A stretch of DNA of 5,189 nt from CAYZEZ01 sp964477295 (GTDB taxonomy: Bacteria > Bacteroidota > Bacteroidia > Bacteroidales > SM23-62): the NCBI GenBank assembly GCA_964477295.1, contig CAYZEZ010000313.1:1-5189 (forward strand), read 5' to 3'. The translations under genes and the position numbers were made by a program. Below the pieces are notes generated by a model, which had not been told where the DNA came from, did not search any database, and saw nothing but the letters and a program-made list of their open reading frames with translations. Shown here piece after piece: positions 4,980 through 5,189 of this stretch; within the stretch, counting starts at the first letter, position 1; each line of letters starts with the position of its first letter.

Positions 4980-5189
4980 TTACCGCAGTAGCGTTATATC
5001 CCCGTTGCGGTTGAACGTCTTACCATTCGCGTATTTCCCGCGTACCTGCCATATGTATACGCCCTGCTCAGCCAGCTTGTCGTTCACATATCCATCCCAG
5101 CCTACACTAACCTTCTTGCTGATGAATATACGTTCACCCCAGCGGTTGTAAATGGTTAGCTCGTATTCGATGACCTGGTCAAATACACC
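4980..5189 (-). CDS. C-terminal end of a T9SS type B substrate (gliding motility-associated C-terminal domain), 5' part missing
   Basis: The final 69 codons and TAA are visible; the frame is open to the right edge. The visible residues match the C-terminal sorting domain known as CHU_C / gliding motility-associated C-terminal domain: an early YNRWGERIF (14-22 of the visible part), GWDGYVNDK (30-38), QGVYIWQVRGKY (42-53) and a closing NGDITLLR. In this family the order RWG, GWDG, GxYxW and GxVTLLR is diagnostic. The domain directs large cell-surface or secreted proteins through the type IX secretion system by the type B route. The rest of such proteins is usually long and repetitive; none of it is visible, so the function of the passenger is unknown. 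The porP/sprF-like gene directly downstream is the customary partner of such a substrate. Confidence 0.9.
   Translation of the reverse strand, partial: GVFDQVIEYELTIYNRWGERIFISKKVSVGWDGYVNDKLAEQGVYIWQVRGKYANGKTFNRNGDITLLR

Overview
The window looks like a draft scaffold from a Bacteroidota (Bacteroidetes) genome, most likely a free-living or environmental, protein-secreting lineage. Three things point there: a PorP/SprF-family outer-membrane protein next to the end of a protein with a gliding-motility-type (CHU_C, type B) C-terminal sorting domain, which belong to the type IX secretion system (T9SS) restricted to this phylum; promoter boxes of the phylum's TAnnTTTG type; and starts without Shine-Dalgarno sequences. 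A 100-N block (2682-2781) marks a scaffold join. Every supported gene is on the minus strand, so the transcription order runs from the right end to the left.

Layout, in transcription order. At 5189-4980 is the last 69 codons of a T9SS type B substrate. Its 3' flank carries two adjacent short tandem repeats (a 7-mer and a G-rich 6-mer that could form a G-quadruplex in the transcript) and then a strong hairpin terminator (4824-4858). After an AT-rich spacer comes a complete porP/sprF-like gene (4648-3665, TTG start). It is followed by a long hairpin without a U-tract and a good promoter box at 3511-3518. The roughly 165-nt leader of the next gene holds two hairpins, the second followed by a U-rich tract. 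That gene is an OmpH/Skp-like, membrane-anchored coiled-coil protein (from 3339), whose 3' end is lost in the assembly gap. Between it and a family 2 glycosyltransferase (2590-1316) lies a 27-bp tandem repeat that probably caused the assembly to break. A 423-bp intergenic stretch then holds a GC-rich palindrome, a candidate promoter and a perfect 15-bp hairpin 16 nt before the start of pruA. The pruA gene (1-L-pyrroline-5-carboxylate dehydrogenase) runs off the left edge just after its catalytic glutamate.

How the genes relate. The porP/sprF gene and the upstream type B substrate are the usual genetic pair, in which the PorP-like barrel is thought to help retain or pass on the large secreted partner. 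The OmpH-like protein fits an envelope role but need not belong to that pair. The glycosyltransferase and pruA look like independent genes, one probably for glycan assembly and one for proline catabolism.

No wholly new multi-gene system is visible. The most unusual material is non-coding: the structured ompH leader, the pruA leader hairpin, the gap-associated 27-mer array and the G-rich 3' flank of the T9SS substrate gene.
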